The notes below the pieces were generated by a model. The model was not told the DNA's origin. It saw nothing but the letters and a program-made list of their open reading frames with translations, and ran no database searches. Source: MFZZ01 sp964582715 (GTDB lineage: Bacteria; Patescibacteriota; Microgenomatia; UBA1406; GWC2-37-13). Taken from it: a stretch of 64,000 bases of DNA. Every line of letters begins with the position of its first letter. Position 1 is the first letter of the stretch. A program made the position numbers and the translations under genes. Of the stretch, positions 32,910-40,864 are shown one piece after another. The stretch covers positions 62,001 through 126,000 of the forward strand of contig CAZOSM010000003.1 of NCBI GenBank assembly GCA_964582715.1, given 5' to 3'.

Positions 32910-34582
32910 AGGGATTCAACTTTTGTAACTCTCAGTACCTCCTGAAGTGTGGTTGATCCTTCTGCAACTTTCATAAGTCCATCTTCGAGCATGGAGGTCA
33001 TACCTTCAGCACGGGCTTGTTTGATAATGACATCAGAATCGGATTTCTGCATGATAAGTTCACGAATGGATTTTGTTACTTCTAAAACTTCAAAAACACC
33101 TAAACGTCCAAAATAACCAGTATTATGGCAAATTTTACAACCGGCACCTACATAAACACGTGCTTTTGATTTACTTCCAAAATATTTCTTTATATATTCT
33201 GCGGAAATATTTTTTGAAAGCTCTTCTGGATTTATATCCATTGAAGTTTTACACATTTCACAGATTTTTCGTACTAAACGCTGGGCAATAATAACATTGA
33301 CAGTTGAAGCGACCAAGAAGGGCTCAATCTTCATATCAACTAATCTTGGCAGCGCTGTTGCGGCATCATTGGTGTGAAGAGTTGATACGACTAAATGGCC
33401 TGTGAGTGCTGCATTTACTGCAATACCAGCTGTTTCTGAATCACGGATTTCACCAACAAAAATAATATTTGGATCTTGTCTCAAAATAGATCGTAATCCA
33501 CTCGCAAAAGTTAAGTTGGTTTTAGGATTGACCTGAATCTGGTTTACTCCTTTAATACGGTACTCAACAGGATCTTCAATAGTGGTAATGTTTTTTGCTC
33601 TTGTATTAAGTACTTTTAGGATTGCATAGATAGAAGTAGACTTACCAGAACCAGTTGGTCCGGTGGAGAGGATCATTCCATATGATTTAGTGTATGCTTT
33701 ACTGACCTTTTCTAAATCTTTGTCGCTCATGCCAAGATCAGTAAGTGTGATAGATCTATTATGCGCAGAAAGTAAACGCATTACACATTTTTCTCCTTCA
33801 ACTATCGGGATAATAGACACACGCAGATCTAAATAACTCTCTTCAATCTCAAAACGAACTTTACCGTCTTGTGGGGCTAAATGTTCATCTGTTCGGAGGT
33901 GTGACAGTACTTTGAGCCTTGTAATAATGCGGTCATGAAGGTTTTTGGGATAATAAAGAATGTCATGCAGCATACCATCCATTCGGTACCGAACTAAGGC
34001 ATTCTCTTCCTGAGGCTCAATATGAATATCAGATACTTTATCAAAAAATGCAGTTTCAATGATCAGATCAACTATTTTAGAAACAGGTGCTTCTTTTAGA
34101 TATTTATCTCCTTTTGCTGGCCCGACAAGTTCATCAAAAGCTTTCTGAAGTTCTTTTTTGAAAATATAGAATGTGTTGCTTATATCTCGAGCCGTCGCTA
34201 AATGAGGTATAACTTTCTGTTGTGTCTTCTGGCCAATAAATTCTAAGATATCCTTGTTTCTTGGGTCAGACATGGCTACTTTAATACCAGTGTCGTCACG
34301 GCCAAAGGCAATGACTTTTTGTTTACGGGCAATTTTTTCTGGGATAATATGAAAAACCTCCTGTGGGATAGATATTTTTGAGAGCGTAACAAACGGTATT
34401 TTGAGATAGTTTGCAATAGTAATACCAAGTTGCTCATCTGAAATAATATTTTTTTGAAGAAGTGCTTCTGTAAAGTCAACACTAGCATTTTTAATATATT
34501 CTTGTACTTCTGCCAGTTTTTTTTCATCAAGAATCCCCATTTTGAGAAGGAGATCTCTGAGCTCTTCATCTGGAATAACCAT
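32906..34582 (-). CDS. pilB: type IV pilus assembly ATPase
   Basis: A 558-residue cytoplasmic ATPase that drives pilus extension. The N-terminal MshEN-type domain spans about 1-150. Walker A GPTGSGKS is at 308-315, the Asp box is TTIEDPVEYRI, Walker B is IIFVGEIRDSETA (about 373-383), the His box is TGHLVVSTLHTNDA, and the zinc-binding tetracysteine is CEMC...CKIC. All motifs are intact. It ends in TGA overlapping the pilC start, which also shows that TGA is a stop here. No retraction ATPase (pilT) is present in the window. Confidence 0.96.
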   Translation of the reverse strand: MVIPDEELRDLLLKMGILDEKKLAEVQEYIKNASVDFTEALLQKNIISDEQLGITIANYLKIPFVTLSKISIPQEVFHIIPEKIARKQKVIAFGRDDTGIKVAMSDPRNKDILEFIGQKTQQKVIPHLATARDISNTFYIFKKELQKAFDELVGPAKGDKYLKEAPVSKIVDLIIETAFFDKVSDIHIEPQEENALVRYRMDGMLHDILYYPKNLHDRIITRLKVLSHLRTDEHLAPQDGKVRFEIEESYLDLRVSIIPIVEGEKCVMRLLSAHNRSITLTDLGMSDKDLEKVSKAYTKSYGMILSTGPTGSGKSTSIYAILKVLNTRAKNITTIEDPVEYRIKGVNQIQVNPKTNLTFASGLRSILRQDPNIIFVGEIRDSETAGIAVNAALTGHLVVSTLHTNDAATALPRLVDMKIEPFLVASTVNVIIAQRLVRKICEMCKTSMDINPEELSKNISAEYIKKYFGSKSKARVYVGAGCKICHNTGYFGRLGVFEVLEVTKSIRELIMQKSDSDVIIKQARAEGMTSMLEDGLMKVAEGSTTLQEVLRVTKVESL

Positions 34583-34588
34583 AGGTAA

Positions 34589-34951
34589 TTATTTTGAAAT
34601 TTCGTTAATTTTTACAACTAGTGCATTAAAGTCAAAAAAGCTTTTATTAATATAACCTTTGGCACCTAGCTCCATTGCTCGTTGTACATCTTTTTCTTGC
34701 CCTAATGTAGAAAAGACTAGAACTGCAATATTCTTAATAGAACCATCTTGCCCCATGGCCTCCAGTACTTCGAATCCATCTTTGACGGGCATGATGATAT
34801 CAAGGAGAACCACATTTGGCTGAAATGATTTGATTTTTTCCAAACCTTCCTGTCCATTCATTGCGACATCAACTTCAAATCCTTGTTCGACAAGCTGGTT
34901 TTTATAAAATTTCTGAAAAAACACATCATCTTCTACAATAAGCAATTTCAT
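34589..34951 (-). CDS. single-domain response regulator within pilus operon
   Basis: A 120-residue CheY-like receiver: acidic EDD, phospho-Asp in VVLLDIIMPVKDG, Ser/Thr in LVFSTLG and Lys in GYINKSFF. It lies 6 nt before pilB and 9 nt after the Hpt gene, so it is transcribed with the pilus genes. It could relay phosphorylation from Hpt to the pilus motor, analogous to PilG/PilH in twitching systems; this is context-based. Confidence 0.92.
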   Translation of the reverse strand: MKLLIVEDDVFFQKFYKNQLVEQGFEVDVAMNGQEGLEKIKSFQPNVVLLDIIMPVKDGFEVLEAMGQDGSIKNIAVLVFSTLGQEKDVQRAMELGAKGYINKSFFDFNALVVKINEISK

Positions 34952-34960
34952 AGGTGGTTG

Positions 34961-35350
34961 TTAACTTGTGATGTTGGTATGTTCTTGTAATTTTCTAATA
35001 TCATCAGACAAATCTGGTTCATGTTCACTTTTATCAATATCATTAAGTGCGTGTTCTATATGAGCAATAATAGTATTAACCATCTGTAGATACTGCTCAT
35101 TTAATTGAAGTTCTTTTTCTTTAATTTGTAGGAAAAAAGCTTCCAAATACCTATTTACAGTCCCAAGCTGTGCATATCCCATGACCAAACTTTGACTTTT
35201 TAGTGAGTGTGCAGCGCGATGGAATTCATCGATGGCTACAGTATCAGAAACGTTTTCTTGTAGTACCTTTAGTTGTGCTCTCATATTGTTAATTAAATCT
35301 CTTGAAGTTTGAAGGTACAGTTCATGATATTGAGATAAATCATCGCTCAT
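34961..35350 (-). CDS. histidine phosphotransfer (Hpt) protein heading the pilus operon
   Basis: A 129-residue four-helix Hpt protein. The phosphorylatable histidine is in FHRAAHSLKSQSLVMGY (HxxAHxLK motif). It passes phosphate between a kinase and receivers. ATG 35350 is chosen, not the ATG at 35365, because TATACT (35362-35357) lies 6 nt upstream of 35350 and inside the longer frame. It is the first gene of an operon running through receiver, pilB, pilC and pilins. Confidence 0.85.
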   Translation of the reverse strand: MSDDLSQYHELYLQTSRDLINNMRAQLKVLQENVSDTVAIDEFHRAAHSLKSQSLVMGYAQLGTVNRYLEAFFLQIKEKELQLNEQYLQMVNTIIAHIEHALNDIDKSEHEPDLSDDIRKLQEHTNITS

Positions 35351-35356
35351 AGTTTT

Positions 35357-35362
35357 AGTATA
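35357..35362 (-). promoter_or_regulatory. -10 element of the pilus operon
   Basis: TATACT on the minus strand ends 6 nt before ATG 35350. It sets the Hpt start and the likely transcript start for the operon down to the terminator at 26710. Confidence 0.6.
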
Positions 35363-35425
35363 CATAAGATACGAATTTGTAGCTAGTAGGTAGCAGATCT
35401 GGAACTGTCTCGTTATAATATCATC

Positions 35426-35863
35426 ATGTCAAAAAAGAACGAGAAGTTTGATTACAGATTTATTATGCATATTGCAGCTGCCGTAGGATATGGATTATTA
35501 TTCTTTTATCTCATTGCAAATATATTATTCTCTCAACTTATATCACCTCTCTATTTTGAGTTGTTGCGGAATAATGATTCAGCTATGACAGAGTTTTTAA
35601 AACAGTCACGTACAGCTTCATATTTCCAGTTACTTTCACCAGAAATTAGAACACTTTTTTCTGTAAAGGAAAAAGAGGTATATGCTGATGAAAATAATAG
35701 AAGAGCATTGATAGAGAAATTAGAGCTATTACGACAAGAAAACCCTAAATCACGAGATATTCTGTATTCCCTTCATCTACTGTATGAAAAATCCGGAAAT
35801 GAAATAAAAGCAGAAGAGTATCTTCGTCTAGCTCAGGAAATTGATCCAGGCGTTTTGAATTGA
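35426..35863 (+). CDS. small membrane protein with TPR-like C-terminus
   Basis: A 145-residue protein of unknown family, divergent from the pilus operon. One membrane helix spans about 15-38 (HIAAAVGYGLLFFYLIANILF), possibly with a second hydrophobic turn. The C-terminal 60 residues (LIEKLELLRQENPKSRDILYSLHLLYEKSGNEIKAEEYLRLAQEI) fit one and a half tetratricopeptide repeats. TATAAT (35414-35419) ends 6 nt before the ATG. It stops with TGA. Proximity to the pilus operon hints at, but does not show, a pilus role. Confidence 0.7.
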   Translation: MSKKNEKFDYRFIMHIAAAVGYGLLFFYLIANILFSQLISPLYFELLRNNDSAMTEFLKQSRTASYFQLLSPEIRTLFSVKEKEVYADENNRRALIEKLELLRQENPKSRDILYSLHLLYEKSGNEIKAEEYLRLAQEIDPGVLN

Positions 35864-35868
35864 AATGG

Positions 35869-35882
35869 GGCTTTGCAAAGCC
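35869..35882. terminator. weak terminator-like palindrome
   Basis: The perfect palindrome GGCTTTGCAAAGCC lies 6 bp after the stop of the TPR-like gene. The following plus-strand sequence is T-rich but has no continuous T-run, so termination is uncertain. Confidence 0.3.
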
Positions 35883-35939
35883 TTATTAGTTTTGCGCCAT
35901 ATCTTCCTCCTGCTGTGCACTTGGCCAGCCGATCGTTCC

Positions 35940-35971
35940 TTACATAAGCAACCGATCGCTTTGTTATGTAA
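35940..35971. repeat. inverted repeat in the 35864-36119 intergenic space
   Basis: TTACATAA (35940-35947) pairs with TTATGTAA (35964-35971); the interior also carries AAGC/GCTT, and CCGATCG occurs twice (35929-35935, 35952-35958). Nothing else in this 256-bp space is recognisable except copy 2 of the GTCAA-TTGAC motif and the tRNA-Ala gene at its right end. Confidence 0.35.
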
Positions 35972-36005
35972 TTAATAAACATTTTTTCAGAATTTTTGTG
36001 TAAAT

Positions 36006-36036
36006 AACATGACAGAGTTGTCAATAAAATTGACTA
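36006..36036. promoter_or_regulatory. copy 2 of the AACATGAC-N6-GTCAA-N5-TTGACTA motif
   Basis: AACATGAC (36006-36013), 6 nt, GTCAA (36020-36024), TAAAA, TTGACTA (36030-36036). It has the same order and spacing as 16148-16178, nearly 20 kb away. It lies downstream of tRNA-Ala with no clear gene next to it. Confidence 0.45.
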
Positions 36037-36119
36037 TAGAGTAGATGTAGAGGTGTCTTGAGTTGTGGTAGGGTAGAGAAGAAGATGTATCGGACCGCTC
36101 TAGCAGTTATGCAAAAATG

Positions 36120-36193
36120 TGGACTCGAGGGGACTTGAACCCCTGACCTTCTCGCTGCCAGCGAGACGTTCTAGCCAACTGAACTACGAGCCC
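36120..36193 (-). tRNA. tRNA-Ala (anticodon GGC)
   Basis: Read on the minus strand, the acceptor GGGCTCG pairs with CGAGTCC and includes the G3-U70 pair that identifies alanine tRNAs. D-arm AGTTCAGTTGGCTAGAAC, anticodon stem TCTCG/CGAGA with loop CTGGCAG (anticodon GGC) and T-arm with GTTCAAGTC are all present. The discriminator is A and CCA is not encoded. Confidence 0.97.
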
Positions 36194-36222
36194 TTCTGCA
36201 ACTGATATTTTACCACAAAGGG

Positions 36223-36885
36223 CTATTTCTTTCTTATGATGAAATGTTCTTCTTTTGGAAGTGATTCGCGTTGCTTAAGAACACGCTGGACATCTTTTAT
36301 TTGAGATTTATGTTTCATCAGAGCTTGTATTTTGACATTAACTACTTTTGAGATATCAATCGTTTGATCAACTTCATTTTTTTTATGTCCTTCGGGAACA
36401 TATACAAAATAATCTGTTATTCCATCGCTTTCTTCTTTCAAAATAGTAAAAAGCATCAGTGTTTTTGCATATTCAGCCCTGTCAAACACATAATTCGTAA
36501 TCATTGTTACGGCAATATGATCAAGATGACCAGAGATGCCTCTCCCTTCAAATGTCATGAGAATTTCTGGTTTGATCCCTTCTATAATTTTACTGATTGC
36601 TTCTGCAATATCATGATAGAGGTGATTAGACAAATGTCCATCTATAAAATCGAGAAAGAATACATTTTTTACACCGAGCACTTTTGCAGATGCACAAAGT
36701 TCTTGTTCCCTAATTTTTGCAATATTGAGAAGATCCCCATCATGATTATTCTCGCCTGATTGACCTCGGGTTACACAGATAAGAGAAATATCATGTGTTT
36801 TAGCATAAAGTGCTAGTGTTCCAGCAGGTCCAAATGCTTCATCATCTGGATGAGCAAATATCGCAACAAGAGAAGGTTTTTTCAT
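36223..36885 (-). CDS. LmbE/PIG-L family zinc-dependent deacetylase
   Basis: A 220-residue N-acetylglucosaminyl deacetylase-family protein. The zinc motif AHPDDEAFGPAG near the N-terminus and the GHLDHIAV motif further on are the family signature, both intact. Members remove acetyl from GlcNAc-type sugars in glycolipids, glycopeptides or thiols (BshB/MshB); the substrate here is unknown. TACAAT (36899-36894) ends 8 nt before ATG 36885. It lies between the two tRNA genes. Confidence 0.88.
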   Translation of the reverse strand: MKKPSLVAIFAHPDDEAFGPAGTLALYAKTHDISLICVTRGQSGENNHDGDLLNIAKIREQELCASAKVLGVKNVFFLDFIDGHLSNHLYHDIAEAISKIIEGIKPEILMTFEGRGISGHLDHIAVTMITNYVFDRAEYAKTLMLFTILKEESDGITDYFVYVPEGHKKNEVDQTIDISKVVNVKIQALMKHKSQIKDVQRVLKQRESLPKEEHFIIRKK

Positions 36886-36950
36886 AAGAACCTATTGTAA
36901 CATTTCAATATAGATTAATGAAGCTTTTTTGATAGAATTATATCGCTTCA

Positions 36951-37024
36951 CGGGGCGTAGTTCAGATGGCTAGAACGTTGGGCTGGGGGTCCAAAGGTCG
37001 CGGGTTCAAGTCCCGCCGCTCCGA
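36951..37024 (+). tRNA. tRNA-Pro (anticodon GGG)
   Basis: Acceptor CGGGGCG pairs with CGCTCCG (C1-G72 as in proline tRNAs), anticodon stem TTGGG/TCCAA with loop CTGGGGG (anticodon GGG), and T-arm CGGGTTCAAGTCCCG. Discriminator A; CCA not encoded. The 3' end lies 4 bp from the stop of the convergent gene. Confidence 0.97.
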
Positions 37025-37028
37025 CATA

Positions 37029-38054
37029 TTATGTAACAAATGTGTCTATGTATTCATTTGGAGAAGCTGGCGGATTTACTGATGGCATAGCTATATGAAA
37101 TGAACTCGTTTTTTCTGCAGGGTTATTAACTGCTTGTATGGTCCCTTTAAAATAATCAGTAATAGTCGATTGAGCCAAAGAAAGGCGGGTTTGATTACTT
37201 CCTAAAGCAGGAAGAGATTTTTGGTTTGGATTAAATGCTTCTTGTGTTGTAATGTGTTCTCCACGAGGATCTGTATAAGTAGTCGATTGTATAAAATGAT
37301 CAGGCAAGACAACTGTATCGGTTTTAACAGTTAAAACCATTTTCCCGTCTTGGTCATTTGCATCTACTTGAATATTATTAGCTTTTAGCTCAGAAAGTGT
37401 CTGAATAAGATCGCTCATTGTTTCCTCAAAAAAAAGTTTATCACCATACATGGTAAGGCTGGGAGCAATATTAAACTGTATTGTTCCTTTATGATGGTAA
37501 ATTTTGTTAAGAATACTTGTTAGATAGTCTCCAACAGCTGAAGGTTTAAAGTAATCATTATGAGGTTCATTCGATATTCTTCTTGCGGTCCTTTCTATAA
37601 TATGATGTGGCCATTCTAAAAGAGGTAGAGTAAGAGAGGAACTATCCTCTGCAGTCTGGTCTTCTTCCTCACCGAGGTCAAGCAAGATCTGATGCGCGGA
37701 AGTTGTAACATCTTCTCTCATTTTAAATAAGATATTGTTTCCACGATTTATACTAGGTAGTGAAGGGAGGTCTTTTTGTAGTAAGCTAACAGTCTTTTGA
37801 TAACCTGTAAAACTGTTTTCATCATCACCCTGAAACCAGGATTCAAGTTTTGGTTTTATATTCTTTTTACCTTCGTTAGATAATCCTGTTTTCTTTATTT
37901 CTGCTAAATGAGGAGATAATATCTCATTCTCATACCTATTATTTATACTTCTTAAAGGAGTCGTCAAAGCACTGAACTGTTTTTCTATTAATTCATTGCT
38001 GGTAAGTCTCATTACTGGAGGAGCAAGTTCTGGTACTGTTGGGCCTTCTGCCAT
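37029..38054 (-). CDS. protein with degenerate histidine-kinase-like ATPase domain
   Basis: A 341-residue soluble protein. The C-terminal half follows the HATPase_c outline without its catalytic residues. GTIQFNIAPSLTMYGDKLFF matches the strand/helix before the N-box. The N-box position reads SDLIQTLSELKANNIQVDA and has lost the key Asn. The strand KMVLTVKTD precedes a missing G1 box. SNQTRLSLAQSTITDYFKG and SSFHIAMP match the final helix and strand. The N-terminal half is helical without an H-box. This may be a pseudokinase or scaffold, for example for the phosphorelay encoded nearby. The family call is structural reasoning only. Confidence 0.5.
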   Translation of the reverse strand: MAEGPTVPELAPPVMRLTSNELIEKQFSALTTPLRSINNRYENEILSPHLAEIKKTGLSNEGKKNIKPKLESWFQGDDENSFTGYQKTVSLLQKDLPSLPSINRGNNILFKMREDVTTSAHQILLDLGEEEDQTAEDSSSLTLPLLEWPHHIIERTARRISNEPHNDYFKPSAVGDYLTSILNKIYHHKGTIQFNIAPSLTMYGDKLFFEETMSDLIQTLSELKANNIQVDANDQDGKMVLTVKTDTVVLPDHFIQSTTYTDPRGEHITTQEAFNPNQKSLPALGSNQTRLSLAQSTITDYFKGTIQAVNNPAEKTSSFHIAMPSVNPPASPNEYIDTFVT

Positions 38055-38134
38055 ATTAATATGATGTAATAAAGATAAATATAACAGAAATTACACTATA
38101 ATACTGAATTAACAACAAGTTATTCAAGAAATAT

Positions 38135-38536
38135 ATGTATCATCAACATATTGTTACAACTAAGAGAAGGACACAAGTTGTAGATATCACTCCTGAACTT
38201 CAGAAAATCATCGATGATAACGAACTTTCCTCTGGGTTATGTCATGTCTTTATACAGCATACAACCGCTGCAATAACCACAGCAGATCTAGACCCAGGAA
38301 CAGACCTGGATATGTTGGATGCCATTGAAGCAATTGCCCCAAAGCTCAACTATAGACATCCCCATAATCCAGAACATGCACCAGATCATATTATGTCTTC
38401 TCTCATTGGACCAGATGTGTTTGTCCCAGTGAAAGATGGCACATTACAACTGGGCACTTGGCAACGGATTGTTATAGTAGAATTAGATGGTCCAAGAGAA
38501 AGATCGTTATTTGTATCCTTTATATTGTATGTATAG
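38135..38536 (+). CDS. yjbQ: YjbQ family (UPF0047) protein
   Basis: A 133-residue protein matching the YjbQ/UPF0047 family: VDITPELQKIIDD, GLCHVFIQHTTAAITTAD, the DLDMLDAI segment, HAPDHIMSSLIG and GTWQRIVIVELDGPRERS. Family members show weak thiamine-phosphate synthase activity, but their physiological role is unsettled. Its last 8 nt overlap the next methyltransferase gene. A TATAAT at 38097-38102 leaves a leader of about 25-26 nt; TATTCA (38121-38126) is an alternative nearer box. Confidence 0.9.
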   Translation: MYHQHIVTTKRRTQVVDITPELQKIIDDNELSSGLCHVFIQHTTAAITTADLDPGTDLDMLDAIEAIAPKLNYRHPHNPEHAPDHIMSSLIGPDVFVPVKDGTLQLGTWQRIVIVELDGPRERSLFVSFILYV

Positions 38537-39401
38537 ACAAATTATTCAACTAAAAAGCTGGGAAGATTATGAACTTATAGATTCTGGTGATCGAGAAAAA
38601 CTGGAGAGGTTTGGCCGGCATATATATATCCGTCCAGAGCCAAAAGCAATATGGCAGAAATCATTGCCAAATGAGTGGGAAAAAGCCGATGCGCTATACC
38701 AAAGAACTAATGATAAAGAGGGTAAATGGTTTTTTCAAAAAGAAATAAAGAAAGAGCAGGTTATTAAGTGGCATGAACTTTCTTTTAGAATAAAACCAAC
38801 TTTTTTTAAACATACTGGAATCTTTCCAGAAAGCGCTGTACATTGGGAGTGGGTCCAAGATCAGATTAAACAGGCAGGGCGTCCATTAAATATTCTCAAT
38901 TTATTTGCCTATACAGGTGGCTGTACCTTGGCAGCACTTGCTGAAGGTGCATCGGTAACTCATTTGGATGCTTTAAAAGAAGTAGTCACTTGGGCACATG
39001 AAAATGCACAACTTTCCAAACTTGATACAAAACCAGTTCGGTGGATTGTGGATGACGCTGCTACATTTGTAAAAAGAGAAATAAAAAGAGGTAAAAAGTA
39101 TGATGCAATTATTATTGATCCACCAAAGTTTGGCCGGGCAGCAACTGGAAAAGTCTGGAAGTTCGAGCAAGATATCCAGCCATTACTCGAAGCATGTAAG
39201 CAGATAATATCTTCTCACCCAACTTTTATATTGCTCAATACGTACACTGTTGAGTTTTCATCTCAGACTTTATCAAACTTACTTTCTCAAATGATGAAAG
39301 AATATACAGGAAGAATAGAAAGTGGCGAGATACACATTTCACAAAAAGATACTTCAATCAATTTGCCTACTTCTATTTTTGCCCGCTGGAGTAATTTATG
39401 A
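38529..39401 (+). CDS. class I methyltransferase, RlmI/RlmK-like
   Basis: A 290-residue SAM-dependent methyltransferase resembling 23S rRNA m5C (RlmI-type) enzymes. The SAM motif is LNILNLFAYTGGCTLAAL, followed by VTHLDALKEVVTWAHENA, and the catalytic-loop motif IIIDPPKFGRAATGKVWKFE (DPPxFgR) is present. Start ATG 38529 overlaps the yjbQ stop; a longer frame from 38487 would overlap it by 50 bases and is unlikely. It ends with TGA, overlapping the convergent acetyltransferase gene by 6 bp. rRNA is the likely substrate by family. Confidence 0.82.
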   Translation: MYRQIIQLKSWEDYELIDSGDREKLERFGRHIYIRPEPKAIWQKSLPNEWEKADALYQRTNDKEGKWFFQKEIKKEQVIKWHELSFRIKPTFFKHTGIFPESAVHWEWVQDQIKQAGRPLNILNLFAYTGGCTLAALAEGASVTHLDALKEVVTWAHENAQLSKLDTKPVRWIVDDAATFVKREIKRGKKYDAIIIDPPKFGRAATGKVWKFEQDIQPLLEACKQIISSHPTFILLNTYTVEFSSQTLSNLLSQMMKEYTGRIESGEIHISQKDTSINLPTSIFARWSNL

Positions 39402-39872
39402 CAGATGTTTACGGAGAACAATTTCAAAATTATGATAGCCATTCCTTTGAAAGCTATCAATACCTTCTGCATGTTTTGCAAGTACAGCAGTTTCAATTGT
39501 CGTGACATGCTTTAACTTTGCATACTCTTCTGCCTTTTCGAGTAATTCTTTACTAATCCCCTTATTAGAGTACTCGGGTAAAACAATCAGGTCAGAAATA
39601 TGTGCAAATTTTTGTGTTTTTCTAAAATGCTTTTTATCTTCTTCTATATAGACAGATATCATGCCGACGATATCACCATTAATTTCAACTACAAACACCT
39701 TACCTCGGTTTTGATTACCAATCTCAACTAAGTGTTCTAGATATTTCTGAGCAACCTCCATCCCTTTTAATCTATGTGGATCTATCATCCTTTCAAACTC
39801 CTGAAGTTCTACAATACAAGCTTTAACGCTTTCAACATCGTCCTTTGTATATTCGCGAATCATATGAGACAT
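39396..39872 (-). CDS. GNAT family N-acetyltransferase
   Basis: A 158-residue single GNAT domain: IREYTKDDVESVKACI start, GKVFVVEINGDIVGMISV strand, HISDLIVLPEYSNKGISKELL (acetyl-CoA-binding V-x-P-x-x-x-x-x-G motif in which the usual RG/RGxGxG loop is NKGISK) and KHVTTIETAV. Substrate unknown. TATACT (39884-39879) ends 6 nt before ATG 39872, with TTGAAG 16 bp further upstream. Confidence 0.85.
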   Translation of the reverse strand: MSHMIREYTKDDVESVKACIVELQEFERMIDPHRLKGMEVAQKYLEHLVEIGNQNRGKVFVVEINGDIVGMISVYIEEDKKHFRKTQKFAHISDLIVLPEYSNKGISKELLEKAEEYAKLKHVTTIETAVLAKHAEGIDSFQRNGYHNFEIVLRKHLS

Positions 39873-39916
39873 GAAAACAGTATACTAGATTTGGGAGTGA
39901 CTTCAAAGGATTGAAG

Positions 39917-39945
39917 TTGACACTGATAGAACAGATCATTATAGT
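39917..39945 (+). promoter_or_regulatory. promoter of the 39952 gene
   Basis: TTGACA (39917-39922), exactly 17 bp, TATAGT (39940-39945), then 6 nt to ATG 39952. This is one of the clearest promoters in the window, and it places the transcript start at the ATG. Confidence 0.75.
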
Positions 39946-39951
39946 AATTCT

Positions 39952-40773
39952 ATGTCTTCACAAAAGCTCGCATTTTATTTACTTATTCTTGCTTCTATCG
40001 TGGGTTTGAGCGTTATATTTGTCAGAAGATATACCCAGGCATCCTGTCCACAAGATGATAGACGTATATGTTCGTTTATCCATAAGAGCAAAAGGAATAA
40101 TGTGGTGAATGCAACTGGTACCTACCTGCATATTAACCCTGATAATCAAGAATTACATATTAATTGGGTTCAGAATGGCAAATTAAGATCTATGCAGATC
40201 AGCAAGCAAGAAGAGCCGATTTTAGAAAGTATTTTTGCTGAAAGATATGTATATGTAAAGGATACAAAAGATGATCAGTGGTGGCGGGAAGAACGATACC
40301 GTGTGGGAAATTCCTTGCAAGAATTACCCTTTAATCCAGAAGCCTTTTTTAGTGATCTTAGTACACTTCTCACAGATGAACGAACTGTATATACCTATGT
40401 AAATGAAGTTAATTGTATGGACGAGCAGTGTTATCGATATCAGGTCCTTCATCCAGATATGGAAGAAGAGGAACAATTATTCGTTTTATTCTCCCAAACT
40501 ACCGCGCAACTTAGATCGGTCTTAAGGGTAAAAGATGATGAAAGAGGTGAATTAGAGATCTCTTATGAAACCAAAACAATTACAGAACCTGAAAAAGTAA
40601 AAGTAGTACCAGCAGGGAAAAATATATTCCTTGAATATGTGGAACTTAAAGATCAAGAAGAAGAAAAAGATTTTGAATATTTAAAACAGTTTCAGCAGGA
40701 ACGACTTGAGTCAGAGGGTGCAGAAGTTATTGAGTACGTAGAAGTAACGCCAACCATAACTCCTTCAATCTAA
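39952..40773 (+). CDS. membrane-anchored extracytoplasmic protein, function unknown
   Basis: A 273-residue protein with one N-terminal hydrophobic helix (LAFYLLILASIVGLSVIFV), then an extracytoplasmic region with two cysteine pairs (ASCPQDDRRICSF; VNCMDEQCYRY). Alternating beta strands (GTYLHINPDNQELHINWVQNG, ELEISYETKTI) hint at a LolA-like beta fold, but I cannot show it. The C-terminus is charged (KDQEEEKDFEYLKQFQQERLES) and ends in TPTITPSI. It has its own near-consensus promoter. Confidence 0.65.
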   Translation: MSSQKLAFYLLILASIVGLSVIFVRRYTQASCPQDDRRICSFIHKSKRNNVVNATGTYLHINPDNQELHINWVQNGKLRSMQISKQEEPILESIFAERYVYVKDTKDDQWWREERYRVGNSLQELPFNPEAFFSDLSTLLTDERTVYTYVNEVNCMDEQCYRYQVLHPDMEEEEQLFVLFSQTTAQLRSVLRVKDDERGELEISYETKTITEPEKVKVVPAGKNIFLEYVELKDQEEEKDFEYLKQFQQERLESEGAEVIEYVEVTPTITPSI

Positions 40774-40864
40774 ATTTATTACACTCTTCTGACACCTAGT
40801 TTAATCTTTCTTTACATCGTATCCGTACAATGATGATCACGTTATTAATTGATATATTTTTTCT

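Noticed and set aside
32906..34582. Recoding of TGA, as in Gracilibacteria or Absconditabacteria
   Set aside because: pilB ends at TGA exactly where the family ends, and the methyltransferase (39401) and TPR-like gene (35863) also end at TGA; no gene shows an in-frame TGA at a conserved Gly.
35833..36024. A small minus-strand frame (about 49-63 codons, Lys/Arg-rich) between the TPR-like gene and tRNA-Ala
   Set aside because: Its 3' end runs antisense into the convergent gene, no clear start signal is present, and its sequence is not recognised. A small gene here cannot be fully excluded, but support is too thin.
35864..36119. Possible structured RNA (SRP or similar) in the intergenic space
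   Set aside because: The conserved SRP core, tmRNA tag region and RNase P signatures are all absent; only short inverted repeats are present.
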